A stretch of DNA of 19,495 nucleotides, from assembly GCA_041687295.1 (NCBI GenBank), contig JAWLCG010000047.1:1-19495 (forward strand). The letters are read 5' to 3'. This DNA is from JAWLCG01 sp041687295. GTDB lineage: Bacteria; Planctomycetota; Phycisphaerae; SM23-33; FEN-1343. Positions within the stretch are counted from its first letter, which is position 1. Each line of letters starts with the position of its first letter. A program made the position numbers and the translations under genes. Shown here piece after piece: positions 1-7,203 of this stretch. Below the pieces are notes generated by a model. The model was not told where the DNA came from. It did no database searches and worked only from the letters and a program-made list of their open reading frames with translations.

Positions 1-25
1 GGCTCAATTCCTAACATCCTCCTGA

Positions 26-45
26 CCGGGGGCTTACGCCCCCGG
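26..45. repeat. Perfect 8-bp hairpin (CCGGGGGC / GCCCCCGG)
   Basis: The arms at 26-33 and 38-45 are perfectly complementary around the loop TTAC. There is no T-run after it, so it is more likely a palindromic intergenic repeat than an intrinsic terminator, although it could end a gene lying to the left of the window. No coding frame is supported in the first 304 bases. Confidence 0.6.
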
Positions 46-62
46 CTAAACACTGGCGCCCC

Positions 63-178
63 TTCGGGGCTCCGATCCGGCCGGTCCGGCCCTGGGACGC
101 CGAGGCGCTCAATCGTGAGCTTCGGGGCTCCGATCCGGACGGTCAGGCCCGGGGACGCCGAGGCGCTCTGTGGTGAGT
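63..178. repeat. Two tandem copies of a 58-bp repeat
   Basis: Bases 63-120 and 121-178 are direct repeats of equal length that I count as matching at 51 of 58 positions. Each starts with TTCGGGGCTCCGATCCGG and ends near GACGCCGAGGCGCTC. The stretch 57-78 leading into copy 1 is identical over 22 bases to 8519-8540, the first unit of another tandem repeat in this window. No gene is seen here; the short open frame across it is not supported. Confidence 0.8.
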
Positions 179-304
179 TGTGGCAGGTGGGACGCCGCGG
201 GTTTGCCGCTCTGTCCCAGCCTACGGGCCAGGCCGTGGCAGGCATGGTCTGGGCGCGGGGGCCCCAAAAGTCGATAATGGCAGCGTGGGAGGCCCAGTCC
301 ACCA

Positions 305-3190
305 ATGAGTGACCCGCGCGTCGACAGTGAGCTGTTCGTCCAGTACGCCATGCGCCTGACGAAGAACCGTCTGCGCGTGGTGGAGCTGGGTTCGGCCCTG
401 CTGGCGACGGGGGCGGCCCTGGTGGGCGAGATGCTCGTGCTGGTCTGGCTGGACCACGGCCTGGAGGGGGGGCTCTCGTCGGTGGGCCTGGCGCTGGGGC
501 GCTGGGCGATGCTGGTGACGGTCGTGGGCATGCTCGCGATGTGGGTGGTCCGCCCGGTGCTGTGGCGGATCAACGACCTGTACATCGCCCGGCTGATCGA
601 ACGGGCCCACCCGCAGTTCCGCAACGACCTGACGGCTGCGCTGCAGTTGGGCCACGACGAGCGGGTCCGCCAGCGGGTCCGCAGCGCCCTGACCCACCGG
701 GCGGCTGAGGACCTGGTCGCCAGCGAGTTCGAATCTTCCGTCGACTCTCGGCCGCTGGCGCGGACGGGCCTGGCCCTGGGCGGGCTGGTGCTGCTGGGCT
801 GCCTATACGCGCTGGTCTCGCCCAAGGGGGTCTTTCCGAGCCTGGCCCGCACCTTCGGCGCCGACCAGGCCGCCCCCACCCGCTGCGAGATCCTGTCGGT
901 TCGGCCCGAGTCGGCCACCCGCGTGCTGCTGGGTCGGCCGGTGCTGTTTGGGGCCGAGGTCCGCCGGCCCGACGGGGCGCCTCAGGTCGAGATCAGCCGG
1001 GACGGCCTGCGCTACCTCCAGGAGGACTGCCTGCCGATGGCCGAGACCCAGCGCGACCGGCGGGTGCACACCTTCGCGCGGCAGTGGGACTCCAGCGCCG
1101 TGGGCCCCGGCGAGCTGTGGTTCCGCGTGCGGGCCGGCGATGCGGTCTCGCCGCCGAGGCGGATGGTCGTCCTGCCCGTGCCGACCGTGCTGCGGACCGA
1201 CCTGACGCTGGCCTGGCCCGCCTATACGGGTCGTCCGGCGGCGGCGGTCAACGGGCCCGGCATCGAGGCCCTGCCCGGCTCGACGCTGACGGTCGCCATC
1301 GAGACCAACAGCCCCGTCCAGCGGGGCAGCCTGGAGTTCGCCGAAGGCCCGGCCATCCGCATGACAACCGACCCGGCCAGCCCCCGCCGGCTGGTGGGGC
1401 GGTTCGAGATCGTACGGCCCGACCGCTTCCGGGTGAGCTTCACGGACACCTTCGGCCACGCCAACGGCGACGGGGTGGACCACACGCTGCACCTGCTGGA
1501 GGACCGCCCGCCGACGATCGCCCGCACCTGGCCGCCGGGGGAGGTCGAGGTGGCCCCCGACGACGCGTTGCGGCTCAGCGGCGAGGTGGGCGACGACTTC
1601 GGCCTGGCCGAGGTCCGCCTGCACTGGCTGGCCCCCGGCGGCTCGGGCGAGCGGGTGCTGGCGAGCCACGAGCCCCCGGGCCGATCTGTCGTGCCCGTCG
1701 AGTTGCGGATGGAGGCGGCCGAGCTGGGCCGGCCGGGCGAGCGGATCGAGTGCTGGCTCAGCGCCCGCGACTTCCGCCCGCCCGATGGCCAGAGCGTCCG
1801 CAGCGAGCCGTTCTTCGTGACCCTCACGCCGCCGCGGGCCGAACCGTTGGCGTCGGCCCGGCCCGAAGAGCCTCTCGCGCCCGAGCCGCCGGCCGTGAAC
1901 GACCCCGACGCCCCCTCGGCCCAGGGGCAGGGCGAGGCCGTCGCCGATGAGGCTGCATCGGCCGCCGCCGAGGCCCGCCAGGCCCAGCACGAGCTGGCCG
2001 AGCTGGCCCGCCGCGACCGCCACCGCCTCGAGGCCCTTCGCGAGCACCTCGCCGCCGGCCCGCGCGACCGCGCCGCCGACAGCCCTGCAGGGCAAGCCGA
2101 CGGCGCCGACGCCGGCCCGGCCCAGCCCGCCCCGGGCCAAGCCGCCCCCGGCCAGGCCGCCCCGCCCGCCGACGCCGACGGTCCGCCTTCGGGCCCGGCC
2201 GGCGGGGAGTCGTCCGACGCCGGCCCATCGACCTCGCACGACGCGGGCGGGGCGGACGACCCCGCCAGCCAGCCGCCCGGCGCCCCGGGCCAGAGCCCCA
2301 CCGGCCCGCCCGGCCCCGGCCGCGGCGCCTCGCCCGGCGACGAGGGCGACAGCCCCGGTCCCGCCGCCGGGGCCGAAGGCGACGGGGCCGATCAGCCCGC
2401 CGCCGCCCAGCCCGGCCAGGGCGCCGCCCCAGGCCAGACTCCCAGCGAAGGCTCCGGCGGCGAGGGTGGCCAGGGCGACGGCGAGCCCTCTGAGCAAGGC
2501 GAAGGCCACGGCGAAGGGGCCAGCCAGGGCCAGGGCGAGGCCGGCCAGGGCGGCCAGGTTCAGACTCCGGGCGGCGACGGCGAGGCCAGCAGTCCCTCGG
2601 CCATCGCCGGGGCGGGCGATCAATCGGCCGGCGGCGTGCCGCAGGGCACACCGGCCGAGGCCTCGGCCCCGGAGACGACGCAGCTGCACGAGCGGTCGAC
2701 CGTCGAGCCGCTGGCCGACCCAGCCGGCGGGCCGGAACCGCTGTTGCCGTTGGAGACGGTTGGCCGATTGATGAACGAGGCGCACCGGCAGGTCCGCAAC
2801 GGGCAGGTCGACCCGGCCCTGCTGGAGGCGATGGACATGACAGGCCCCCAGTTCGCCCAGTTCGTGCGGGAGTACACCGAGCGGCGGGACCGCGGGGGCG
2901 GCTCGCCGGCCGCGGCCCCCGCCGGGACGGCCCCGCCCCGGCTGCTCCAGAGTGGCACCGCGTCGGCCGGCAGCGGCCAGCGGCTCGGCGGCGGCAGCGA
3001 GGGCACCGTGGCCGGCACCGTCGAGGGCCAGGCCGACGAGATGGGCAACCTGGCCCCGGGTCGGCAGTTGCGGGTGGCCCGCCCTACCGCGAGGTGGTCG
3101 AGGCCTACTTCCGCGCCGTCAGCGAGCCGGACGAGTAGATCGATTCCTATAGCAGCCGCGTTGGCCCGCGGGCCGGCGGAGGACCTTTGA
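305..3190 (+). CDS. DUF4175-like membrane protein with long Gly/Pro/Gln-rich region; 3' end probably frameshifted
   Basis: Function unknown. The N-terminus has two membrane segments (about residues 28-49 and 67-87) and a third near 154-173, then beta-rich Ig-like sequence to about 510. A low-complexity Gly/Pro/Ala/Gln/Ser region (about 512-812) follows, interrupted by a short charged helix near 549-583. A conserved-looking helical block (about 814-865, LETVGRLMNEAHRQVRNG) comes next. This order resembles large DUF4175-like proteins of planctomycetes. The ATG follows GGGAGG at 287-292, a rather long 12-nt spacing, and a lone GATAAT lies at 273-278. As sequenced the frame ends at 3190 next to the following gene, but from about 3061 a different frame has the better codon use and reads PPYREVVEAYFRAVSEPDE before stopping at 3138. 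I therefore think the true C-terminus is that one. Family assignment is by layout only. Confidence 0.8.
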   Translation: MSDPRVDSELFVQYAMRLTKNRLRVVELGSALLATGAALVGEMLVLVWLDHGLEGGLSSVGLALGRWAMLVTVVGMLAMWVVRPVLWRINDLYIARLIERAHPQFRNDLTAALQLGHDERVRQRVRSALTHRAAEDLVASEFESSVDSRPLARTGLALGGLVLLGCLYALVSPKGVFPSLARTFGADQAAPTRCEILSVRPESATRVLLGRPVLFGAEVRRPDGAPQVEISRDGLRYLQEDCLPMAETQRDRRVHTFARQWDSSAVGPGELWFRVRAGDAVSPPRRMVVLPVPTVLRTDLTLAWPAYTGRPAAAVNGPGIEALPGSTLTVAIETNSPVQRGSLEFAEGPAIRMTTDPASPRRLVGRFEIVRPDRFRVSFTDTFGHANGDGVDHTLHLLEDRPPTIARTWPPGEVEVAPDDALRLSGEVGDDFGLAEVRLHWLAPGGSGERVLASHEPPGRSVVPVELRMEAAELGRPGERIECWLSARDFRPPDGQSVRSEPFFVTLTPPRAEPLASARPEEPLAPEPPAVNDPDAPSAQGQGEAVADEAASAAAEARQAQHELAELARRDRHRLEALREHLAAGPRDRAADSPAGQADGADAGPAQPAPGQAAPGQAAPPADADGPPSGPAGGESSDAGPSTSHDAGGADDPASQPPGAPGQSPTGPPGPGRGASPGDEGDSPGPAAGAEGDGADQPAAAQPGQGAAPGQTPSEGSGGEGGQGDGEPSEQGEGHGEGASQGQGEAGQGGQVQTPGGDGEASSPSAIAGAGDQSAGGVPQGTPAEASAPETTQLHERSTVEPLADPAGGPEPLLPLETVGRLMNEAHRQVRNGQVDPALLEAMDMTGPQFAQFVREYTERRDRGGGSPAAAPAGTAPPRLLQSGTASAGSGQRLGGGSEGTVAGTVEGQADEMGNLAPGRQLRVARPTARWSRPTSAPSASRTSRSIPIAAALARGPAEDL
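3054..3138 (+). other. Probable single-base deletion and out-of-frame C-terminus of the upstream gene
   Basis: Around the C/G run at 3054-3060 the coding signal moves to the frame starting at 3061. That frame gives 25 residues ending AYFRAVSEPDE and a TAG at 3136-3138, with nearly all third positions G or C. The continuing frame has mixed third positions and low-complexity Arg/Ser/Thr residues. One extra G in the run would join the two. It may be an assembly or sequencing error, or a real mutation. Confidence 0.7.
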
Positions 3191-3750
3191 TGGTGACCAC
3201 GGACAACCCCGCCCACGCATCGGCCGCCCCCCGGCCCGCCCGTCGGCCCCGCCGGCCGGGCAAGGCCGCCATCGCCCTGGGCGCCCTGCTGATGCTCCTG
3301 CTGCTGGCGGGCGCCCTGCAGGGCATCCTGGGCGACCACAAGACCGGCCTGGCCCCAGCCGTCGAGGACGTGCCCACGCTGGGCCCGCTGCTGGCCCCGC
3401 TGAGTTCCGCCGGGCCCGTCCGATACGTCACCTGGCAGGGCCGGGGCGGCTACCGCTGCGCGATCGGCGGGCAGGCCTCCGCCGAGGCCCTGCAGCGCTT
3501 CGCCGAGCACTGGAACCTGTCGGTCCAGCCCATCGACACCGATTTCGACCAGGCCGAGCACATCGCCGACCTCGGCGGCGACCCGGACCACTTCCCCACC
3601 CGCTTCGGCCCCGGCGGCTGGCTGGCCAGCGGCTACCTCCGCAACATCGGCCACGCCTGCCTGCTCTACGGGCCCCAGGGCGGGGCCTTCCTGCTGACGA
3701 TCGAGGGCGACCGCCCCCTGCGCCGCGTCGGCCAGTCCGACCGCCGCTGA
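3190..3750 (+). CDS. Single-pass membrane protein of unknown function
   Basis: I do not recognise this 186-residue protein. It has a basic, Pro/Arg-rich N-terminus (residues 1-25), one membrane segment (about 26-46, rich in Ala and Leu), and an outer-facing domain of about 140 residues. That domain includes VRYVTWQGRGGYRCAIGG and an acidic DTDFDQAEHIADLGGDPDHF segment. ATG 3190 is chosen because GGAGGA at 3178-3183 sits 6 nt upstream; a TTG at 3187 is a poorer alternative. It lies 51 nt after the probable true stop of the DUF4175-like gene and is likely cotranscribed with it. The domain may act with that neighbour at the membrane, but nothing in the sequence shows how. Confidence 0.75.
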   Translation: MVTTDNPAHASAAPRPARRPRRPGKAAIALGALLMLLLLAGALQGILGDHKTGLAPAVEDVPTLGPLLAPLSSAGPVRYVTWQGRGGYRCAIGGQASAEALQRFAEHWNLSVQPIDTDFDQAEHIADLGGDPDHFPTRFGPGGWLASGYLRNIGHACLLYGPQGGAFLLTIEGDRPLRRVGQSDRR

Positions 3751-3767
3751 GGCCGGCCACCGGCCCC

Positions 3768-3798
3768 GCCGGGCCTCGCTTCGCTCGACCCGGCCTAC
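3768..3798 (-). repeat. REP-like palindrome, family A (copy 1, reverse orientation)
   Basis: On the minus strand this reads GTAGGCCGGGTCGAGCG, then AAGCGAGGCCCGGC. It is a 31-nt imperfect palindrome (GCCGGG/CCCGGC outer arms) with GTAG at its 5' foot. Near-identical copies lie at 15534-15564 and 17969-17999, differing at one inner base. It follows the stop of the preceding gene by 17 nt. Confidence 0.85.
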
Positions 3799-3806
3799 AG
3801 AAGCGT

Positions 3807-3875
3807 CCGGGTGCCGTGGCTCACGGAGTTTGTCGCCACGTCTTCCGGCGGTTGATCGTCAACCGTGGCACCCGG
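3807..3875. other. Three-stem branched inverted-repeat structure upstream of the metal transporter operon
   Basis: Three perfectly paired stems nest in 69 bases. The closing stem is 3807-3814 with 3868-3875 (CCGGGTGC/GCACCCGG), and two inner stems are 3815-3820 with 3835-3840 (CGTGGC/GCCACG) and 3849-3855 with 3859-3865 (CGGTTGA/TCAACCG). This would form a three-way junction in RNA or a cruciform in DNA. It lies 135 nt upstream of the znuA start. It could be a composite repeat element, a 3' end structure or a leader element; the sequence does not decide. Confidence 0.6.
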
Positions 3876-3938
3876 GCGAGCCAACTCAGCGGGTTGCTCG
3901 TCGCACTCCACAGGGCCCGCCGATGGCGGCTGGGACGT

Positions 3939-3967
3939 TTCCCGGCGGGGGGGCGTTGGTGTATAGT
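3939..3967 (+). promoter_or_regulatory. Possible promoter of the metal uptake operon (-10 TATAGT)
   Basis: TATAGT at 3962-3967 is a good -10 hexamer in otherwise GC-rich DNA, 43 nt before the znuA start. The -35 region 17 nt upstream (TTCCCG, 3939-3944) is weak. No clear AT-rich Zur-type palindrome is seen over it, so regulation by zinc is expected from family knowledge only. Confidence 0.4.
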
Positions 3968-4009
3968 ACAGAGTCCCGGAACTGGCCGGGACTTGCGAGG
4001 AGAGCGGCG

Positions 4010-4945
4010 ATGCAGCGGAGTTGGCGACTGGCGGTGCTGGTGGTGGCGGTGCTTCTGGCGGGTTGTCGCGAGGCGCCTGAGGAGGGCAAGGTTCGCGTGG
4101 CCGCCACAATCTTCCCGCTGGCCGACCTGGTCGAGCAGGTCGGCGGCGAGCAGGTCGAGGTTGCCCTGCTGGTGCCGCCTGGGGTCTCGCCGCACGGCTT
4201 CGAGCTGACCGGTCGCAGCCGGGCGGCCCTGCAGCGGGCCCAACTGGTGGTTTCGGCCGGGCCGACGGACGGCTGGCTGAGCCAGGCCATGATCCCCCGC
4301 GGGGCTGGGCACCTCTCGCTGGCCGGGGCCGCCGCGGGCCACGAGGAGCACGACCACGACCATGCCGAATCGGCTGGGCACGACGATCACGCCCACGCCC
4401 ACGATCACCACGCCCACCACGACCCGCACTACTGGCTGGACCCGCGGGTGATGGCCGAGCTGGCCGAGGCCGTCGGCGAGGCCCTGGCCCAGCGGCAGCC
4501 CGACCAGGCGGAGCTGTTCCGCCAGCGGGCGGCCGACTACGCCGCCCAGTGTCGCGCCCTGGCCGAGGAGATGCGGGCCGAGGCCCAGGGCTTCGACCAC
4601 CGCGTCTTCATCGCCCAGCATGCGGCCTATGACGTGCTGGCCGAGATGATGGGCCTGGAGCAGGTGGCGGCCATTCAGCCGGTGGTGGGCTCGGCCATGA
4701 CGCCCAGCCACCTGCAGGCGCTGGTCGAGCAGGTGGTCGAGCAGGGCGTGCCGGCGATCTTCACCGAGCCGCAGCTGCCCGCCGCCGACGCCCAGGCCAT
4801 CCGGGCCGCAGCCGCCCGGCGAGGGGTGACGGTCAAGGTGCTCGTGCTGGACCCGATCGGCAACCCCGCCGTCGAGGGCCGGGGCAGCTACCTGGCCAAC
4901 ATGCGGGCCAATCTGGCCGCCCTGAAGGAGGGCCTGAATGATTGA
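4010..4945 (+). CDS. znuA: Zinc/manganese ABC transporter substrate-binding lipoprotein (ZnuA-like)
   Basis: Cluster 9 (ZnuA/TroA) metal-binding protein, 311 residues, expected outside the cytoplasmic membrane. The signal peptide ends in the lipobox LLAGC with Cys19 as lipid anchor. ATIFPLADLVEQVGG is typical of the family. Likely metal ligands are His62 (SPHGFE), His140 (DPHYWLDP), His204 (AQHAAYDVLAE) and an acidic residue near Glu253 (FTEPQ). A His/Asp-rich loop at about 111-139, between the first two ligands, is characteristic of zinc-specific members and argues for zinc over manganese. The start is set by GAGGAG at 3997-4002, 7 nt before the ATG. The frame continues upstream to 3830, but that would bury the signal peptide. 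It overlaps the ATPase gene by 8 nt. Confidence 0.93.
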   Translation: MQRSWRLAVLVVAVLLAGCREAPEEGKVRVAATIFPLADLVEQVGGEQVEVALLVPPGVSPHGFELTGRSRAALQRAQLVVSAGPTDGWLSQAMIPRGAGHLSLAGAAAGHEEHDHDHAESAGHDDHAHAHDHHAHHDPHYWLDPRVMAELAEAVGEALAQRQPDQAELFRQRAADYAAQCRALAEEMRAEAQGFDHRVFIAQHAAYDVLAEMMGLEQVAAIQPVVGSAMTPSHLQALVEQVVEQGVPAIFTEPQLPAADAQAIRAAAARRGVTVKVLVLDPIGNPAVEGRGSYLANMRANLAALKEGLND

Positions 4946-5807
4946 GCCGCTCGCCGACGCACCGGCCATCGCCATCGAGCACATGAGCTTCGCCTACAAC
5001 GCCGAGCCGGTGCTGCGCGACATCACGATGACCGTTGAGGCGGGCCAGACGCTGGCGATCATCGGGCCCAACGGCGCGGGCAAGACCACGCTGGTCAAGA
5101 TCCTGCTGGGCGAGCTGACGGGCTACCGCGGGCGGGTCGAGGTCCTGGGACGCCCGCCCCACGAGCTGCCCCGCTACGGCGGGGTGGGCTACGTGCCGCA
5201 GCATCGCACGGCCCTGGCGCACTTCCCGCTGACGGCCGAGCATGCCGTCATGCTGGGCCTGGCGCGGCGGCGGGGGCTGTGGCGGCCCTTCCGCCGGGCC
5301 GACCGCGACGCCGCCCGGGAGGCGCTGGACGCCGTCGAGCTGGCGCCGGCCGCCCGCAAGCCGATGGAGCAGCTCAGCGGCGGGCAGGTCCAACGGGTGT
5401 GCATCGCGCGGGCCCTGGTCGCCCAGCCGCGGATGCTCATCCTCGACGAGCCGACTGTCGGCATCGACGAGGCCGGCCAGCAGCGGTTCATCGCCCTGCT
5501 GGGCCAGCTCCGCCAGCGCTTCGGCCTGACGGTCGTCATGGTCAGCCATGACATCCGCACCGTGGCGAGCCTCTCGGACATGGTCGCCTGCCTCAACGTC
5601 ACGCTGCACTGCCACGACCACCCCGAGTGCCTCGACCAGCAGACGCTCTTCGAGCTGTTCCAGTGCGACTTCTCGGCCATGCACGACCACCTGCACCTGC
5701 ACGGCTACGACCACCCGGCCCCCGGGCCGGGGTCCTGCACCGGCCATGACCATCCCCACGGGCCCGGCCCTGGCCCGGCCAGCCCGCCGGCGGGGGGGGC
5801 CTGCTGA
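4938..5807 (+). CDS. znuC: Zinc/manganese ABC transporter ATP-binding protein (ZnuC-like) with His/Cys-rich tail
   Basis: ATPase of the metal uptake transporter, 289 residues, cytoplasmic. All nucleotide-binding motifs are intact: Walker A GPNGAGKTT (43-51), signature LSGGQ (146-150), Walker B MLILDEP (166-172) and the H-loop histidine of SHD (His204). After the ATPase core comes an extension (about 224-289) starting CHDHPEC and continuing with many His residues, Gly/Pro stretches and further Cys. Short CHxHPE tails are known in ZnuC relatives; this one is longer. It may bind zinc and modulate ATPase activity, which is inference. The start overlaps znuA by 8 nt, with AAGGAGG at 4925-4931 inside znuA as ribosome site. 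The stop overlaps the permease start by one base. Confidence 0.94.
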   Translation: MIEPLADAPAIAIEHMSFAYNAEPVLRDITMTVEAGQTLAIIGPNGAGKTTLVKILLGELTGYRGRVEVLGRPPHELPRYGGVGYVPQHRTALAHFPLTAEHAVMLGLARRRGLWRPFRRADRDAAREALDAVELAPAARKPMEQLSGGQVQRVCIARALVAQPRMLILDEPTVGIDEAGQQRFIALLGQLRQRFGLTVVMVSHDIRTVASLSDMVACLNVTLHCHDHPECLDQQTLFELFQCDFSAMHDHLHLHGYDHPAPGPGSCTGHDHPHGPGPGPASPPAGGAC

Positions 5808-6673
5808 TGGAGTGGCTCGACGGGATCGACTTTCGCCTGCGGGCGTTGGCGGTGGCCCTGCCGATCGCCCTGATCTGCTCGGTGCTCAGCGTGTTCGTGG
5901 TGCTTCGGCGGATGGCCTTCATCGGCCAGGGCGTCAGCCATGCGGGCTTCGGCGGCATCAGCCTGGCGGTGCTGCTGGGCCACTGGTTCGAGGCCTTCAA
6001 CCGCCCGCTCGTGCGCAACGGGGTGACGGCGGCCTTCTGTATCGCGACGGCCCTGGCGATCGGGCTCTACTCGCGCCGCCGGCGGGTGACGGAGGACTCG
6101 GCCATCGGCATCCTGCTGGTGGCGGCGATGGCCCTGGGGGCGGTCTTCCTCTCGATCCGCGTCTACGTCCTGGGCGACACGAGCTACGTGCCCAGTTGGG
6201 AGAGCCTGCTGTTCGGCAGCCTGCTGGTGGTCCACGGGCTGGACCTGCTGACGGCCTACATCCTGGCGGTGGTGGTGCTGGGGACGGTGGCGCTGCTCTA
6301 CAAGGAACTGGTGAGCTTCACTTACGACGAGACGATGGCCCGCGTGGAGGGCCTGCCCACCCGCGCCCTGTACGTGCTGCTGCTGGTGCTGCTGAGCGTG
6401 ACGATCGTGGTGGCCCTGCGGGCGGTGGGGTTCCTGATGGTCTCGGCCCTGCTGATCCTGCCGGCGGCCACCGCCAACCTGCTGAGCCGAAACTTCAACC
6501 ACGTGATGGCCCTGAGCCTCGTCGCCGGCGTCGTCGGCGTGATGGGCGGCCTGGGGCTCAACCTCACCGTCCTGGCCGACCTGCCCGCCGGCGCCACCAT
6601 CGTTCTGACCCTTTTCGCCCTGTTCACCCTCGCCTTCGCCGCCACCGGCCTGGCCCGCCGCCGACAGCCGTAG
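5807..6673 (+). CDS. znuB: Zinc/manganese ABC transporter permease (ZnuB-like, ABC-3 family)
   Basis: Membrane permease of the metal uptake system, 288 residues with about eight hydrophobic segments. ABC-3 family features include FVVLRRMAFIGQGVSHAGFGG near the N-terminus, SDxAIG-type sequence (EDSAIGILLVAAMALG) and ALRAVGFLMVSALLILPAATA, the region that contacts the ATPase in this family. It starts at ATG 5807 sharing a base with the stop of the ATPase gene (TGATG), so translation is probably coupled. It is the last gene of the operon: the next gene is 530 nt away. I call it Zn-type because of the His-rich partner proteins; the permease sequence alone does not separate Zn from Mn. Confidence 0.93.
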   Translation: MEWLDGIDFRLRALAVALPIALICSVLSVFVVLRRMAFIGQGVSHAGFGGISLAVLLGHWFEAFNRPLVRNGVTAAFCIATALAIGLYSRRRRVTEDSAIGILLVAAMALGAVFLSIRVYVLGDTSYVPSWESLLFGSLLVVHGLDLLTAYILAVVVLGTVALLYKELVSFTYDETMARVEGLPTRALYVLLLVLLSVTIVVALRAVGFLMVSALLILPAATANLLSRNFNHVMALSLVAGVVGVMGGLGLNLTVLADLPAGATIVLTLFALFTLAFAATGLARRRQP

Positions 6674-6763
6674 ACCCGACGCCCACACCCCGCTACAGCA
6701 AACGCTATAAACATTGCAAAAACAATGACTTGCGATTTTGTGCATTTTTGGGTCGAAAAGCCC

Positions 6764-6792
6764 TTGACGAAATCGACGATCTGTGGCATACT
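6764..6792 (+). promoter_or_regulatory. Near-consensus sigma-70-type promoter
   Basis: TTGACG (6764-6769), a 17-nt spacer, then CATACT (6787-6792). It lies in an AT-rich island (about 6700-6805) that stands out against the GC-rich surroundings and could include an UP-like element. A small palindrome, CATTG-N6-CAATG, is at 6712-6727. Transcription would start near 6799. No gene follows closely; an intrinsic terminator does. Confidence 0.7.
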
Positions 6793-6798
6793 AGCGTT

Positions 6799-6837
6799 AT
6801 TGTCACGTCGAGAAGCGGCCGCGAAAGCGGCCTTTTT
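6799..6837 (+). ncRNA. Possible very short transcript between promoter and terminator
   Basis: The predicted start near 6799 and the terminator T-run ending at 6837 would give an RNA of about 40 nt, half of it terminator hairpin. No start codon with a ribosome site is present. It could be a small RNA or a terminated leader of the acetyltransferase gene 365 nt downstream. The existence of the transcript is inferred only from these two signals. Confidence 0.3.
6817..6837 (+). terminator. Intrinsic terminator (GGCCGC-GAAA-GCGGCC + T5)
   Basis: A perfect 6-bp GC stem (6817-6822 with 6827-6832) closed by a GAAA tetraloop is followed directly by TTTTT (6833-6837). It could stop both the short transcript from the promoter at 6764 and read-through from the metal transporter operon ending at 6673. 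Confidence 0.8.
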
Positions 6838-6883
6838 CATGCGCCCACCACGCGGAAGTCCTTGAGGGGGAAATGTCTGCGCC

Positions 6884-6916
6884 GTAGGCTGGGGCGCAGC
6901 GCAGCGGAGCCCCACC
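6884..6916 (+). repeat. REP-like palindrome, family B (GTAG-headed)
   Basis: GTAGGCTGGGGCGCAGCG leads into GAGCCCCACC. Outer arms TGGGGC/GCCCCA pair perfectly, and GTAG is at the 5' foot as in family A. It lies between the terminator and the long inverted repeat in the 530-nt gene-free region. Confidence 0.6.
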
Positions 6917-6973
6917 TTCCCCGGCGCCCGACCGCACCGGGCCCGCATGTCCAGACCCTTGGCCGATCGACCG

Positions 6974-7102
6974 TGGCTCTGGGTGCGGCAAGCGGGGCGT
7001 CAGCACCGCTCGCCCGGTCGAGGGTGAAGGCCGTCGACCCTTGCTGCCCGATCTCGGCCCCGGCCGGGCGAGCCTTCGGCTTGCCCGGGGCACCCAGAGC
7101 CA
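6974..7102. repeat. 129-bp nested inverted repeat
   Basis: The outer 13-bp arms TGGCTCTGGGTGC (6974-6986) and GCACCCAGAGCCA (7090-7102) are perfect. Directly inside, GGCAAGC (6987-6993) pairs with GCTTGCC (7079-7085). Further in, 7008-7017 pairs with 7064-7073 over 10 bases, and 7016-7021 can pair with 7034-7039. Together this makes a long rod-like fold. It could be a MITE-like or REP-like element or a structured RNA; no open frame in it is convincing. Confidence 0.75.
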
Positions 7103-7203
7103 TACCCGCACGCGCAGAGGGCAGAGGGTCTAGGCATCGGCCGGTCCGGGCGGTACAGTAGCCCTGCCAGGATATCCGACTGAAAGAACGGAAGGAGTCC
7201 CCC

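Noticed and set aside
1..25. Possible minus-strand gene start (AGGAGG at about 22-17, then TTG)
   Set aside because: Only a few codons would lie inside the window, so it cannot be judged.
115..312. Short open frame over the 58-bp repeats
   Set aside because: It is made of repeat sequence, has no ribosome site and overlaps the next start.
803..2785. Long open frame antisense to the DUF4175-like gene (660 codons)
   Set aside because: It lies opposite the Gly/Pro/Ala-rich region, where high GC removes stop codons; the protein is low-complexity Arg/Gly/Ala with no domain.
6712..6727. CATTG-N6-CAATG as a Zur operator of the metal operon
   Set aside because: It lies downstream of the operon and does not resemble the known Zur consensus.
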